From contig CANLKV010000002.1 of NCBI GenBank assembly GCA_947491755.1, positions 682,001 to 746,000 on the forward strand: DNA of 64,000 nt, written 5' to 3'. The translations under genes and the position numbers were made by a program. Position 1 is the first letter of the stretch, and every line of letters begins with the position of its first letter. Below the pieces are notes generated by a model. The model did not search any database, was not told the origin of the DNA, and saw only the letters and a program-made list of their open reading frames with translations. This stretch comes from an uncultured Nonlabens sp. GTDB taxonomy: Bacteria; Bacteroidota; Bacteroidia; Flavobacteriales; Flavobacteriaceae. This document shows, one piece after another, positions 44,653-53,414 of this stretch.

Positions 44653-45384
44653 ATGAATAAAGCTATTAGTGCCATCATTTTTGGCATTGCCATCGTTGTC
44701 GCTGCTGCATTTTTAGGAAATGCTTATGTAAACCGCAATAAGCCAGACGGTCAGATTGAAGTGACCGGACTGGGCAGCAAGGACTTTACCAGCGATTTAA
44801 TCGTGTGGGAAGGCAGCTACAGCACTAGCAGTCCGATCGTAGGCGAGGCATACAACCAGCTAGAACAAAATAAAAAAACCATAGCAAGCTACTTGCAGTC
44901 CAGAGGAATCGCAGACTCTATACTTGTTTTTAGCGCGGTGCAAACCAACAGAAAAACCACGCCCATCTATGGAGAAAATGGGACTTATGTAGGTGAGCGT
45001 TTTGAAGGTTATGAATTATCACAACGTATTAACGTAGAATCTAAAGAAGTGGAAAAAGTAGAAAAAATCTCTCGAGAGATTACAGAATTACTAAACCAGG
45101 GGGTTCAATTCTACTCACAATCGCCTAGGTATTACTACACAAAACTAGCAGACCTAAAAATAGAAATGATCTCTAGAGCTACAGAGGATGCTCGTATACG
45201 TGCAGAACAAATTGCCATCAACTCTGGTGGTGAGCTAGGAGACTTACAGTCTGCAAGAATGGGTGTTTTTCAAATTACTGGTCAGAACAGTGCCGAGGAT
45301 TATTCCTGGGGTGGCACTTACAATACCAGTAGTAAAGAAAAAACGGCTAGCATCACCATGAAACTAGTGTATGAGAGTGAATAA
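44653..45384 (+). CDS. SIMPL domain-containing protein (DUF541)
   Basis: A 243-residue protein with one N-terminal membrane anchor (about residues 5-26) and a periplasmic SIMPL domain over the rest: I-E-V-T-G-L-G-S-K-D-F-T, a conserved central E-L-S-Q-R-I-N-V and the helix A-T-E-D-A-R-I-R-A-E-Q-I-A. SIMPL proteins form large ring-like oligomers in some species and have no agreed function. It stands alone and is convergent with the SulP gene. Confidence 0.85.
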   Translation: MNKAISAIIFGIAIVVAAAFLGNAYVNRNKPDGQIEVTGLGSKDFTSDLIVWEGSYSTSSPIVGEAYNQLEQNKKTIASYLQSRGIADSILVFSAVQTNRKTTPIYGENGTYVGERFEGYELSQRINVESKEVEKVEKISREITELLNQGVQFYSQSPRYYYTKLADLKIEMISRATEDARIRAEQIAINSGGELGDLQSARMGVFQITGQNSAEDYSWGGTYNTSSKEKTASITMKLVYESE

Positions 45385-45426
45385 GTAGGCTAACATTTTT
45401 AAGTTACCTATCAAGCATATTTTTCT

Positions 45427-47064
45427 TTAAACCTCAGCATCTAATAGGTCGGTAGCGATGTGATATCTAGGATCATCGATACTGGTCTCGATAATGGTTT
45501 CAAATTCTGGATTTCTCTTCATGAGCAGCGCCTTACACTCTGGGCTTAAATGTGTCAATCTTATTTGTTTGCCTAGATCCAGGTACTTATTGGCCACATT
45601 ACGCAATGCTTCTATACCACTGTGATCTTGTACTCGAGATTCAATAAAATCAATCTCGATTTTTTCAGGGTCATTTTTAGGATCAAACTTGTTATTAAAA
45701 TCTGTTACTGACCCAAAAAATAAGGGGCCCCAGATCTCGTAAACCTTTGTTCCATCCTCACGCATGCTTTTGCGTGCTCTAATACGTTTTGCGCTTTCCC
45801 ATGCAAATACCAACGCAGAAATAATTACTCCTACAAATACGGCTATAGCGAGATCAAATATTACCGTTACTACAGATACAGTTATTAGAACAAACGCATC
45901 AGAAATAGGGATTTTACGTAAAATCCTAAAGCTAGACCATGCAAAGGTTTCAATCACCATCATAAACATCACCCCTATAAGTGCTGCAATAGGCACCTGC
46001 TCTATCAATTTATCAGTAAACAGTAGGAATATCAATAGAGTGATAGACATCATAACGCCAGATAGACGCCCACGACCACCAGAATTGATATTTATAACAG
46101 TCTGACCTATCATACCGCAACCACCTGTCCCACCAAATAATCCACTTACCATATTACCCGCTCCTTGAGCGATGCATTCTCTATTACCACTACCACGGGT
46201 TTCCGTCAACTCATCAACAAGACTCATAGTCATCAAGGACTCAATTAACCCTACCGCAGCAGCAAGAAATGCGTAAGGAAGTATAAACTTAAAAGTGTCA
46301 TAGCCCAAGGGCAAGTTTTCCCATAAGGCTATATTAGGCGTTGGCAACTCACCCTTAAGTCCCGTACCACCACCTTCTATAATATAGGAGCCTACTGTAC
46401 TTACTTCAATATTTCCAAAAACAACCACAGCAGTAGTTACTAGAATTGCTGTAAGCGCCGCAGGAATTTTTTTCGTGATTTTAGGCAATACAAAAATTAC
46501 AGCCATCGTTAGCAATACTAGGCCGATCATGGTCCATAATTCTGTCCCCTGCATGTAAGAAGATATATAGGACACATTTCCCTCTGTATCGATTACTCGG
46601 CTTTTATGTGAGAACATTTCTACCTGTGCTAGGAAAATGACGATCGCTAGACCATTGACAAATCCCATCATCACAGGATGAGGTATTAAACGTACGAATT
46701 TTCCTATTTTAAAAACACCAGCCATTATCTGGATGACTCCCATAAGAATTACTGCCGCAAAAAGATAATAAATCCCCATATTGTCAATGGGGTTGTCAAA
46801 GGCTAATCCCCTCGCATTTCCCTTGATAATGAGATCAACAAATATCACAGCTACAGCGCCAGCTGCCCCAGATATCAACCCAGGACGACCACCAAATAAA
46901 GCAGTGATCAAACCTATAATAAAAGCCCCAGATAAAGCAATTAATGGATCAATGCCGGCAACAAATGCAAATGCCACTACTTCTGGTATCATAGCAAGTG
47001 ATACCGTTATACCAGCTAGAATATCATTCTTAAGATTGCCCACAAAGTTGTTGAAAAACTTCAT
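45427..47064 (-). CDS. SulP family inorganic anion transporter
   Basis: A 545-residue SLC26/SulP carrier with about 12 membrane spans and a C-terminal cytoplasmic STAS domain (about residues 440-545). Typical blocks are G-I-T-V-S-L-A-M-I-P-E near the start, G-L-I-S-G-A-A-G-A-V, the G-F-V-N-G-L-A-I-V segment, and G-G-T-G-G-C-G-M-I-G-Q-T. Substrates in the family are bicarbonate, sulfate or chloride. In many marine Bacteroidota a SulP gene lies beside a carbonic anhydrase; here the anhydrase is about 20 kb away. Its -7 box is at 47087-47094. Confidence 0.92.
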   Translation of the reverse strand: MKFFNNFVGNLKNDILAGITVSLAMIPEVVAFAFVAGIDPLIALSGAFIIGLITALFGGRPGLISGAAGAVAVIFVDLIIKGNARGLAFDNPIDNMGIYYLFAAVILMGVIQIMAGVFKIGKFVRLIPHPVMMGFVNGLAIVIFLAQVEMFSHKSRVIDTEGNVSYISSYMQGTELWTMIGLVLLTMAVIFVLPKITKKIPAALTAILVTTAVVVFGNIEVSTVGSYIIEGGGTGLKGELPTPNIALWENLPLGYDTFKFILPYAFLAAAVGLIESLMTMSLVDELTETRGSGNRECIAQGAGNMVSGLFGGTGGCGMIGQTVININSGGRGRLSGVMMSITLLIFLLFTDKLIEQVPIAALIGVMFMMVIETFAWSSFRILRKIPISDAFVLITVSVVTVIFDLAIAVFVGVIISALVFAWESAKRIRARKSMREDGTKVYEIWGPLFFGSVTDFNNKFDPKNDPEKIEIDFIESRVQDHSGIEALRNVANKYLDLGKQIRLTHLSPECKALLMKRNPEFETIIETSIDDPRYHIATDLLDAEV

Positions 47065-47086
47065 TTTCTTTTAAAATTTAAGCGTG

Positions 47087-47094
47087 CAAAGATA
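47087..47094 (-). promoter_or_regulatory. -7 promoter element of the SulP gene
   Basis: TATCTTTG on the minus strand, 22 bases before the ATG. Confidence 0.55.
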
Positions 47095-47149
47095 GGCTTT
47101 GTTATTACTTTACCAGATCTTAGAAATACCTTTACATAATTGCAGTATA

Positions 47150-47157
47150 TAAATTTG
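47150..47157 (+). promoter_or_regulatory. -7 promoter element of the GNAT gene
   Basis: TAAATTTG (TAnnTTTG), 38 bases before the ATG. Confidence 0.5.
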
Positions 47158-47195
47158 TAATGAAGCGCCACAATAATAAATTCTAGTATCTCACA

Positions 47196-47729
47196 ATGCA
47201 TGATGACTCTCTAAAATTAAAAATAGAAGCATTTACCATAAAACAGGCAAGCCTAGCAGATTTTGACACGGCGCTACACTTGCTTAAAGTTGCTGCACAA
47301 CGACTTAAAGACATGGGGCAGAGCCAGTGGCAATACTGGCTATCCCCTCCCGCAGAACGACTAGCCTGGTTGCGTGAAGGATTTGAAAACAATCAAGTAT
47401 TTCTGGTGGATTATAACCATAGAGTGATTGCAATGTTTAGGTTGATGGATCAAGATTTAAAATACTGGGGTAATAAAGACGATTCATCGTATTACATACA
47501 CTCTTTAATCGTACACCCAAAATATAAAGGCCAACAGCTAGGGATCCAAATCATCCATATGATTCAAGATTGGGCCGTTAAAGGAGATAAAGATTTTTTA
47601 CGGCTGGACTGCGATGCCTCAAATACAGATTTGTGTAATTATTATAAAAATCTTGGATTTCTGCCCGCAGGCAAAGTATCTACAGAGTGGTCTACAAATC
47701 AGCTGTTTCAAAAAGCGATTGAAAGGTGA
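47196..47729 (+). CDS. GNAT-family N-acetyltransferase
   Basis: A 177-residue single GNAT domain. The acetyl-CoA-binding motif A region is visible as S-L-I-V-H-P-K-Y-K-G-Q-Q-L-G (about residues 109-122), with the Q/RxxGxG loop in the form Q-L-G-I-Q, and motif B at L-R-L-D-C-D-A-S-N followed by Y-Y-K-N-L-G-F. The acceptor substrate cannot be inferred. Palindrome copy 14 follows the stop. Confidence 0.88.
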   Translation: MHDDSLKLKIEAFTIKQASLADFDTALHLLKVAAQRLKDMGQSQWQYWLSPPAERLAWLREGFENNQVFLVDYNHRVIAMFRLMDQDLKYWGNKDDSSYYIHSLIVHPKYKGQQLGIQIIHMIQDWAVKGDKDFLRLDCDASNTDLCNYYKNLGFLPAGKVSTEWSTNQLFQKAIER

Positions 47730-47737
47730 AAATGGTC

Positions 47738-47753
47738 AGCTTTCGCGAAAGCG
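47738..47753. repeat. Palindrome copy 14
   Basis: 15 of 16 (first base A), followed by AAC, 9 bases after the GNAT stop. It could form a hairpin but has no T-run, so it is not a clear terminator. Confidence 0.9.
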
Positions 47754-47777
47754 AACATTCCACAGCTCTGCTCTGGT

Positions 47778-47927
47778 CTATTGAATCTTTACAGGATCAC
47801 AATAATAATCGTGTAAACTGTTAGACTCGCAGTGTTCCTGTGTATTGGTTATCTGCTTATTTGTTTGATGATTTGATTGAGAAAAGATTTCGATTAAATT
47901 AAAAACTGACTTGATGTACATTCTCAT
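47778..47927 (-). CDS. Possible small protein (49 aa)
   Basis: In a 294-base stretch with no other gene, a minus-strand frame from an ATG at 47925-47927 gives a 49-residue product: M-R-M-Y-I-K-S-V-F-N-L-I-E-I-F, then a Gln/Asn/His-rich part with Cys residues near the end (E-H-C-E-S, Y-Y-C-D-P). The amphipathic start and non-random composition make it plausible, but no homologue is recognised. A longer start at 47978 would add 17 unlikely residues. It could be spurious. Confidence 0.35.
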   Translation of the reverse strand: MRMYIKSVFNLIEIFSQSNHQTNKQITNTQEHCESNSLHDYYCDPVKIQ

Positions 47928-48023
47928 GATATAGAGTTTAAAAATTAGAGTACAAATATGGCGGCATATAGCCGCCATAATTCTATCTACTGTACCTTGA
48001 AAATGATACTTATTTCCCTAAAA

Positions 48024-49289
48024 CTAAGAATTAGTATTGCGACTGCGATTGCGGCTTTTATTGCGATTATTTTTTGAATTACCGCTTGCAGGTCTAGGTT
48101 TTCTATTACTGCGCCCACCTTGTTTTTTTAAGCTAGGCTCTGCAGCATCTTCCATTTTAAATTCAAATGGGTGATCATCGATTACCGGAATTTTTGTCTG
48201 GATAAGCTTTTCTATATCTTTTAAGAAAGGTCGCTCTTCCAGCATACAAAAACTTACCGCTAGACCGCTCGCCCCTGCCCTACCAGTTCTACCTATACGA
48301 TGCACATAAGATTCTGATACATTAGGAAGGTCGTAGTTAATTACGAAGGCTAACTCGTCAATATCGATCCCACGCGCTGCAATATCTGTTGCTACAAGAG
48401 CTTGAAGTTTGCCCTCTTTAAAATCCCCCAGCGCTCGCTGTCGTGCTGCTTGAGATTTATTTCCATGGATCGCTGCGCTTTTAATTCCAGCCTTGTCTAG
48501 ATCTTTGACAATCTTATTAGCACCGTGCTTTGTTCTAGAAAAAACGAGCGTAGCATCCTTCATTTGCGTCTCTAAAAGGTGCGTTAATAGCTTTGTTTTA
48601 TTTTTCTTATTAACGTGATAAATGGCTTGCTCTACTTTCTCTGCGGTAGTTTGTTTGGGCTGTATAGTTACACGCTCAAAATCGCCTAAAATCTGTCTAG
48701 AAAGATCTACTATTGCTGCGGGCATGGTTGCACTAAAAAATAGAGATTGGCGCTGTTTAGGCAACAGTTTTAATAGTTTTTTGATGTCGTGAATAAAACC
48801 CATATCCAGCATCTGGTCTGCCTCGTCCAGTACGAAATATTCGATATCTGCCAGAGAAATATATTTCTGGCTTATCAGATCGAGCAATCTACCAGGAGTA
48901 GCCACCAGCACATCTACTCCTTGATGCAAGGCATATACTTGCTTTGTTTGCTTAACACCCCCATAAATAACGGTGTTTTTGATGTTAGTATACTTGGCAT
49001 AGGCCGTAAAGTTCTCGTCTATTTGTATAGCAAGTTCTCTTGTAGGGGTGACTACAAGCGCGCGTATCTGGCGCTTTTTTCTGGGCCCCTCTCCATCTAA
49101 TAATTGTTGTAAAATAGGAATGGAAAAAGCTGCTGTTTTTCCTGTACCTGTCTGGGCTACGCCCAGTAGGTCTTTTCCTTTTAATAAAACGGGAATGGAT
49201 TGTGCTTGTATAGGTGTTGGACTCTCATATCCTTGGTCCTGTAAAGCTTTCAGGATGGACTCGTTGAGCCCTAATTCTTTAAATGTCAT
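48024..49289 (-). CDS. DEAD-box RNA helicase (RhlE-like)
   Basis: A 421-residue helicase with all motifs in order: Q motif (Y-E-S-P-T-P-I-Q), A-Q-T-G-T-G-K-T (Walker A), P-T-R-E-L, T-P-G-R, V-L-D-E-A-D (DEAD), S-A-T, and in domain 2 A-A-R-G-I-D and H-R-I-G-R-T-G-R. A basic, Arg/Asn-rich tail of about 40 residues follows (ending S-R-N-T-N-S), as in RhlE and other RNA-remodelling helicases acting on ribosome assembly or structured mRNA. It is monocistronic; the start follows a TACCTTTG promoter box on the minus strand. Confidence 0.94.
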   Translation of the reverse strand: MTFKELGLNESILKALQDQGYESPTPIQAQSIPVLLKGKDLLGVAQTGTGKTAAFSIPILQQLLDGEGPRKKRQIRALVVTPTRELAIQIDENFTAYAKYTNIKNTVIYGGVKQTKQVYALHQGVDVLVATPGRLLDLISQKYISLADIEYFVLDEADQMLDMGFIHDIKKLLKLLPKQRQSLFFSATMPAAIVDLSRQILGDFERVTIQPKQTTAEKVEQAIYHVNKKNKTKLLTHLLETQMKDATLVFSRTKHGANKIVKDLDKAGIKSAAIHGNKSQAARQRALGDFKEGKLQALVATDIAARGIDIDELAFVINYDLPNVSESYVHRIGRTGRAGASGLAVSFCMLEERPFLKDIEKLIQTKIPVIDDHPFEFKMEDAAEPSLKKQGGRSNRKPRPASGNSKNNRNKSRNRSRNTNS

Positions 49290-49305
49290 GTAATAAATTG
49301 AATGA

Positions 49306-49313
49306 CAAAGGTA
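49306..49313 (-). promoter_or_regulatory. -7 promoter element of the helicase gene
   Basis: TACCTTTG on the minus strand, 16 bases before the ATG. Confidence 0.6.
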
Positions 49314-49560
49314 CTGTTATTTAATAGGCTTGCATATGGTTACTTATAATATGCCTAACCGATGACCAAAAAAAGAGATTCCCTAATGATTTCGTTTAAC
49401 AAAATGGTAAAATATATGATTATAGCACGGTCCTAATTGTATGGTCAGGTAAATGGAGATGACAATGCACAATGCCAATTAAGTCCTCAGAATAAATGTA
49501 AAATCATGCTATTTTTATCGACTGTGATTCTATAAATTCAATGGTTACCACGATCTTTGT

Positions 49561-50643
49561 ATGTCTGTAACCCATAGTAATTACAAAACTTTTATGCTAG
49601 CACCTTCCTTATTTACGACCCAGAATTATAGGCGATGGTTACGTTTGAGCATCCTAGTAATTTACTTGATCATTGTTGCGGGTGCTGTGGTACGCATGAC
49701 GGGTAGCGGTATGGGTTGTCCTGACTGGCCTAAATGTTTTGGCTACTGGATTCCTCCTACAGAGGCTTCCCAACTTGAATTTATGCCTAATACGTCCTTC
49801 AAAAAGGGAATGGTTATCATTGTAAATGAGGAACTACAAGTCGCTAAAGAAGATTTTTTTACAGCAGACTCTTATAACGCAGCAGACTGGGAACCCTATA
49901 CAAAACACGATTATGCTGTATTTAATAAATTCCATACCTGGACAGAGTATATCAATAGGCTAATCGGTGCATTGGGTGGACTCGTGGTTCTTATTGCAGC
50001 CCTATTATCACTGCAATTTATAAGAACTAGACCTAAAATCACGATACTCACTGTAGTGGCGCTCCTAGCCATGTTGATACAAGCGGTAATAGGCAAAATT
50101 GTAGTAGACACCTTATTATCTCCAGTACTCATTACCATCCACATGATTGTCGCACTACTTATTGTGGGGCTGCTCATCTATTTACTTTATGAAGTTTTAC
50201 CTACAAACCTTACTTATAAAAATGATGGTAGGTTAAGTAAAGTAGCTTTTGTGATTATTATTCTCACATTAATACAGGTCGCGATGGGTACCCAGGTGAG
50301 ACAATATATAGACCACCAGGTGGATCTTTTAGGTTACCCACTCAGTTCAGAATGGTTAGAAAATGGTCCTGTAATTTTCTTAGTTCATCGCAGTTTTTCA
50401 ATTGCTTTACTCGCGCTGCATGCCTGGTTTATTTATAGAGCCATAAAAATATGGAGGCACCCCAGCAGGGCCTATATAGTACTGGCAGTCTTGCTAGTTT
50501 TAACTATCGTAAGCGGTGTTATCATGAATTATCTAGACTTTAAATTTGCCTCACAGGCAACACACCTAGTGGTAGCGTCACTTATTTTAGGTTTGCAGTT
50601 CTATTTATGGATGCGACTGCGTACTGCTAGAACTGCAGATTAA
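49561..50643 (+). CDS. ctaA: Heme A synthase (COX15/CtaA family)
   Basis: A 360-residue inner-membrane protein with eight hydrophobic spans. It oxidises heme O to heme A for cytochrome oxidase. Landmarks are G-A-V-V-R-M-T-G-S-G-M-G-C-P-D-W-P-K-C (about residues 41-59) with the conserved extracytoplasmic cysteines, the haem-ligand-type histidines in K-F-H-T-W-T-E-Y and T-I-H-M-I-V, and Q-V-R-Q-Y-I-D in the second half. The ATG at 49561 sits 2 bases after a TCTTTG sequence resembling a -7 box; if that is the promoter, the start is probably the ATG at 49594 instead (349 residues). Confidence 0.9.
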   Translation: MSVTHSNYKTFMLAPSLFTTQNYRRWLRLSILVIYLIIVAGAVVRMTGSGMGCPDWPKCFGYWIPPTEASQLEFMPNTSFKKGMVIIVNEELQVAKEDFFTADSYNAADWEPYTKHDYAVFNKFHTWTEYINRLIGALGGLVVLIAALLSLQFIRTRPKITILTVVALLAMLIQAVIGKIVVDTLLSPVLITIHMIVALLIVGLLIYLLYEVLPTNLTYKNDGRLSKVAFVIIILTLIQVAMGTQVRQYIDHQVDLLGYPLSSEWLENGPVIFLVHRSFSIALLALHAWFIYRAIKIWRHPSRAYIVLAVLLVLTIVSGVIMNYLDFKFASQATHLVVASLILGLQFYLWMRLRTARTAD

Positions 50644-50691
50644 AATCAAGCCTTTACTTACAAACAGGAACTTATAAATGGGTGAAAATCC

Positions 50692-50699
50692 TATCTTTG
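50692..50699 (+). promoter_or_regulatory. -7 promoter element of the pRiA4b-ORF3-like gene
   Basis: TATCTTTG (TAnnTTTG), 21 bases before the ATG at 50721. It shows that the longer GTG frame from 50682 is not the real start. Confidence 0.6.
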
Positions 50700-50720
50700 C
50701 CCACCCATAAATTTCACCTT

Positions 50721-51230
50721 ATGATTTATCGATTACGAGCGATTTTAAATGCTACGGAAGACGTATTCAGAGATATTGAAATCACTGCAGACGCCACCCT
50801 AGAGGACCTACATAATGTAATTACCCAGTCATTTCAATTGCCTGGTGATGAGATGGCTAGTTTTTATGCTAGTGACGAGGACTGGAATCAAGGTGAGGAA
50901 TATTCTTTATTTGACATGGGCGATCATAGCACAGGTGCAAAAAAAATGAGCGAGACCCTCATGAGTGATGCCATGGATAAGAGCAACACCCGCATGATAT
51001 ACATCTATGATTTTTTCAACATGTGGACTTTTATGATCGAGCTAGCAGATATCGCTGGGCCTGTTGATGGTGCGGCCTATCCACAAGTAATTTTTGATAT
51101 GGGTGTACTTCCAGACGCTCCGCCAGATCCAGAATTTGAAGCAGACCCCAGGTTTGTAGATGATGAGGACGAAGATGATTATGATGATGACGAGTTTTAT
51201 GAAGATTACGACGATAACGACTATTACTAA
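50721..51230 (+). CDS. pRiA4b ORF-3-like / IS1096-passenger-like protein
   Basis: A 169-residue protein with the ORF-3-like domain: M-I-Y-R-L-R-A-I-L, then D-I-E-I-T-A-D-A-T-L-E-D-L-H-N-V-I-T-Q-S-F (helix typical of the family) and a Y-I-Y-D-F-F-N-M-W segment. It ends in a very acidic tail (about 25 residues of Asp, Glu and Tyr). Despite the plasmid or transposon-derived names, the family is widespread and there is no transposase or inverted repeat here. It is followed after 6 bases by a nucleoid-associated protein gene. Its function is unknown. Confidence 0.8.
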   Translation: MIYRLRAILNATEDVFRDIEITADATLEDLHNVITQSFQLPGDEMASFYASDEDWNQGEEYSLFDMGDHSTGAKKMSETLMSDAMDKSNTRMIYIYDFFNMWTFMIELADIAGPVDGAAYPQVIFDMGVLPDAPPDPEFEADPRFVDDEDEDDYDDDEFYEDYDDNDYY

Positions 51231-51236
51231 TAGCAA

Positions 51237-52295
51237 ATGATCAACCTGTATAATACTAGAATTGAAGACATTGCCATACATCGCGTGGGCAATAAAAACA
51301 AAGGAGAGATGTTACTAACTTCCAGCAACAGCACACAGCTGGATGACGAGATGCATTCCTTGCTAAAAGAATACTTTTTAAAGCCTTTCCGTTCAAAAGA
51401 AGAGGCTTATTATAGCTTTCATCACGATGAAGACCTAGAGTTTCATGAGATGTTCGCTTTCGCGAAAGCGATATTCAATACCCCAGCCACTCTACTTGAT
51501 AATTCTAAAAAAATAGCGAAACACCTGTATCAGCAATCTGTCCACCCACATATAAGAAGCGGTGAGATTTATGTGTGTCATTTGACTAATGTCATGCTGG
51601 ATAATAACAAAGTAGATGCCATAGGGATATTTAAAAGTGAGATCAAACAAGAATTCCTACAGTTTGAAGAAACTGAGACCGATCTCAAAATGATATTAAA
51701 GCAAGGTGTAAATCTAAATAAACTAGATAAAGGGGCTCTAATTTTTAATGCAGAGCAAGAGAATGGATTTAAAATTCTATCAGTCGATTCTAACCGTTAT
51801 GATGCAAAATACTGGTTGGAGGATTTTCTAGGAGTCGATGTCTTTGAGGACGAGAATTTCTTCACAAAAAAGTATTTGAAATTTTGTCAGGACTTTGCAA
51901 AGGATGTGGTTTTACCCGCCGAAGACAAGAAAGAAGAAGTGATGTTCATGAATCGATCAGTCAATTATTTTGCAAAAAATGATGACTTTGAAGAAACAGC
52001 CTTTCTTAATGAGACATTTGAAAATCCAGATCTCATTCCAGAATTTAAGCACTATAAAACAGAAAAAGGACCTAAATACAGTATAGAAGACGTCTCTAAT
52101 TTTCCTATCTCAAATACCGCAGTAAGTGCAGCCCGCAAGGGTATTAAAAGCGTTATTAATCTAGACACGCACGTACAGATAAAGATGGATTTTACAAATA
52201 GCGATAGTGCAGAGAAGTTTATTGAAAAAGGTTGGGATGAAGAGCGCCAGATGTATTACTACCTCGTGTACTTTAACCGCGAGGAGAAAAAATAG
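51237..52295 (+). CDS. Nucleoid-associated protein (NdpA/YejK family)
   Basis: A 352-residue protein of the NA37/YejK nucleoid-associated family: conserved V-H-P-H-I-R-S-G-E-I-Y-V-C, the central L-D-K-G-A-L-I-F-N, and an H-Y-K-T-E-K-G-P-K-Y-S-I-E-D block near residue 280. Members bind DNA and help organise the chromosome. Palindrome copy 15 encodes M-F-A-F-A-K-A-I-F near residue 76. It is co-transcribed with the upstream acidic protein (6-base gap). It might be one of the proteins acting on chromosome-scale repeats, but no direct link is visible. Confidence 0.85.
   Translation: MINLYNTRIEDIAIHRVGNKNKGEMLLTSSNSTQLDDEMHSLLKEYFLKPFRSKEEAYYSFHHDEDLEFHEMFAFAKAIFNTPATLLDNSKKIAKHLYQQSVHPHIRSGEIYVCHLTNVMLDNNKVDAIGIFKSEIKQEFLQFEETETDLKMILKQGVNLNKLDKGALIFNAEQENGFKILSVDSNRYDAKYWLEDFLGVDVFEDENFFTKKYLKFCQDFAKDVVLPAEDKKEEVMFMNRSVNYFAKNDDFEETAFLNETFENPDLIPEFKHYKTEKGPKYSIEDVSNFPISNTAVSAARKGIKSVINLDTHVQIKMDFTNSDSAEKFIEKGWDEERQMYYYLVYFNREEKK
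51455..51470. repeat. Palindrome copy 15 (perfect)
   Basis: All 16 core bases in the nucleoid-associated protein gene, read as F-A-F-A-K-A. Confidence 0.95.
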
Positions 52296-52298
52296 GCT

Positions 52299-53357
52299 TT
52301 AAATCTCATTGCTGTAGTTGCGTTTTACAAATTCAAGTGCAGCATTGAGCACGCCCCCCATATTGCGACAGTTTTTAAATTTTATGTCTCCTGTAAAATC
52401 TAAAAGCTCTCTTTTGAGTGTCCTCAATTTTTCATGAGAGGTCAAATTATCAGTACGCATACATTTTAATAATGCCTTATAACGCGACTGGGTATTTATC
52501 AAACGTTTTGCAATAAGGGCTCGTTCTTCCTTTTTGTATTGTTCTATACTTTCGTTTTTTAAGCAATCGGCCACATTCAAGACCATGGGCACATTTTCTT
52601 TAAAAAACTGCGGTCGGTACACTTTGAGCCTACCTTCATAGCTTTGCTGGTCAAAGTCGATGGCTCGTATGGCATAGCTTACACGGTCAAAATCGTGTGT
52701 GGGAATGATCACATAATTATAAGCACGCATGTCGCCCAGCAGTCTTATAAGACATCGCTCATTAAACTTTACAAATTCTTTTGCGATTTGCGTACGTTCT
52801 TGCCTGCTGCAAGCCTCTAGGTAATCCTCAATAAACTCATCACCAGGAATGCCTGCAATGTGCTCTTCAATCAATGTATCACCATTTACTAGAAAATTGA
52901 TGCGGTGTGGCGACAATAAATGTTCTAATTCTAGACCATAGATACGAGATGAGTCGGCTCGTTTCACATAAAAATAGGTGTGCCCATCGTTCAAAACGTT
53001 TCTTATTTTGATACGGAAGGGTTTAGTATTGCCAAATGTGCAGTAGTCCACCGCATCTACGGTTAAAAACTCCAGCGATTGATCCCTCCCATCGCTATGT
53101 AAAACGTCATAAATATGCTTTAAATCGCGATCAATATTCTCACGCTCGTGATCTGGGTAATAACAACGTATCCACAGCGTGTCTTCATCATCCTTATCAT
53201 AGACCGTGACGGCACCTTGAAAGCGTAAAAGATCATCGTAAGAGACGGTGATACGAGAGTCGCGACGGTATTTTTTGAGGTAAGTTGTCAATTTTTCATT
53301 GACTGGAAATACAGGTTTCTTCTTAGATAACAATTTATCTTCAACAATCTCATTCAT
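52299..53357 (-). CDS. Conserved protein with kinase-like (APH-type) features
   Basis: A 352-residue soluble protein that I do not recognise as a named family. Its middle looks like a small-molecule or protein kinase fold: Lys132 in Y-F-Y-V-K-R-A-D (ATP-anchoring lysine), a hinge-like L-I-E-E-H-I-A-G-I-P-G-D-E (about 162-174), G-D-M-R-A-Y-N (Asp209 and Asn214, spaced as in the catalytic loop) and I-D-F-D (Asp234/236, as in the metal-binding loop). It is convergent with the nucleoid-associated protein gene and divergent from an ABC transporter. A substrate cannot be inferred; the fold assignment is from motif spacing only. Confidence 0.72.
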   Translation of the reverse strand: MNEIVEDKLLSKKKPVFPVNEKLTTYLKKYRRDSRITVSYDDLLRFQGAVTVYDKDDEDTLWIRCYYPDHERENIDRDLKHIYDVLHSDGRDQSLEFLTVDAVDYCTFGNTKPFRIKIRNVLNDGHTYFYVKRADSSRIYGLELEHLLSPHRINFLVNGDTLIEEHIAGIPGDEFIEDYLEACSRQERTQIAKEFVKFNERCLIRLLGDMRAYNYVIIPTHDFDRVSYAIRAIDFDQQSYEGRLKVYRPQFFKENVPMVLNVADCLKNESIEQYKKEERALIAKRLINTQSRYKALLKCMRTDNLTSHEKLRTLKRELLDFTGDIKFKNCRNMGGVLNAALEFVKRNYSNEI

Positions 53358-53414
53358 AAACCTAGTAACATTTTAATTGGTTTGCAGTCATATAATACAA
53401 CAAAACTACCACCC

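Noticed and set aside
45385..45426. Terminator between the convergent SIMPL and SulP genes
   Set aside because: The possible TAGGCTAAC / GTTACCTA stem is bulged and lacks a proper T-run.
45764..46105. Antisense ORF opposite the SulP gene
   Set aside because: Low-complexity Ile/Thr-rich translation, typical of the complement of membrane-protein codons.
47738..47753. Palindrome copy 14 as a terminator of the GNAT gene
   Set aside because: No T-run follows; it is one of many identical copies elsewhere, including inside genes.
50721..51230. Mobile element, suggested by names such as IS1096 passenger or pRiA4b plasmid ORF
   Set aside because: No transposase, terminal inverted repeats or target duplications surround it; the domain is common in chromosomal genes.
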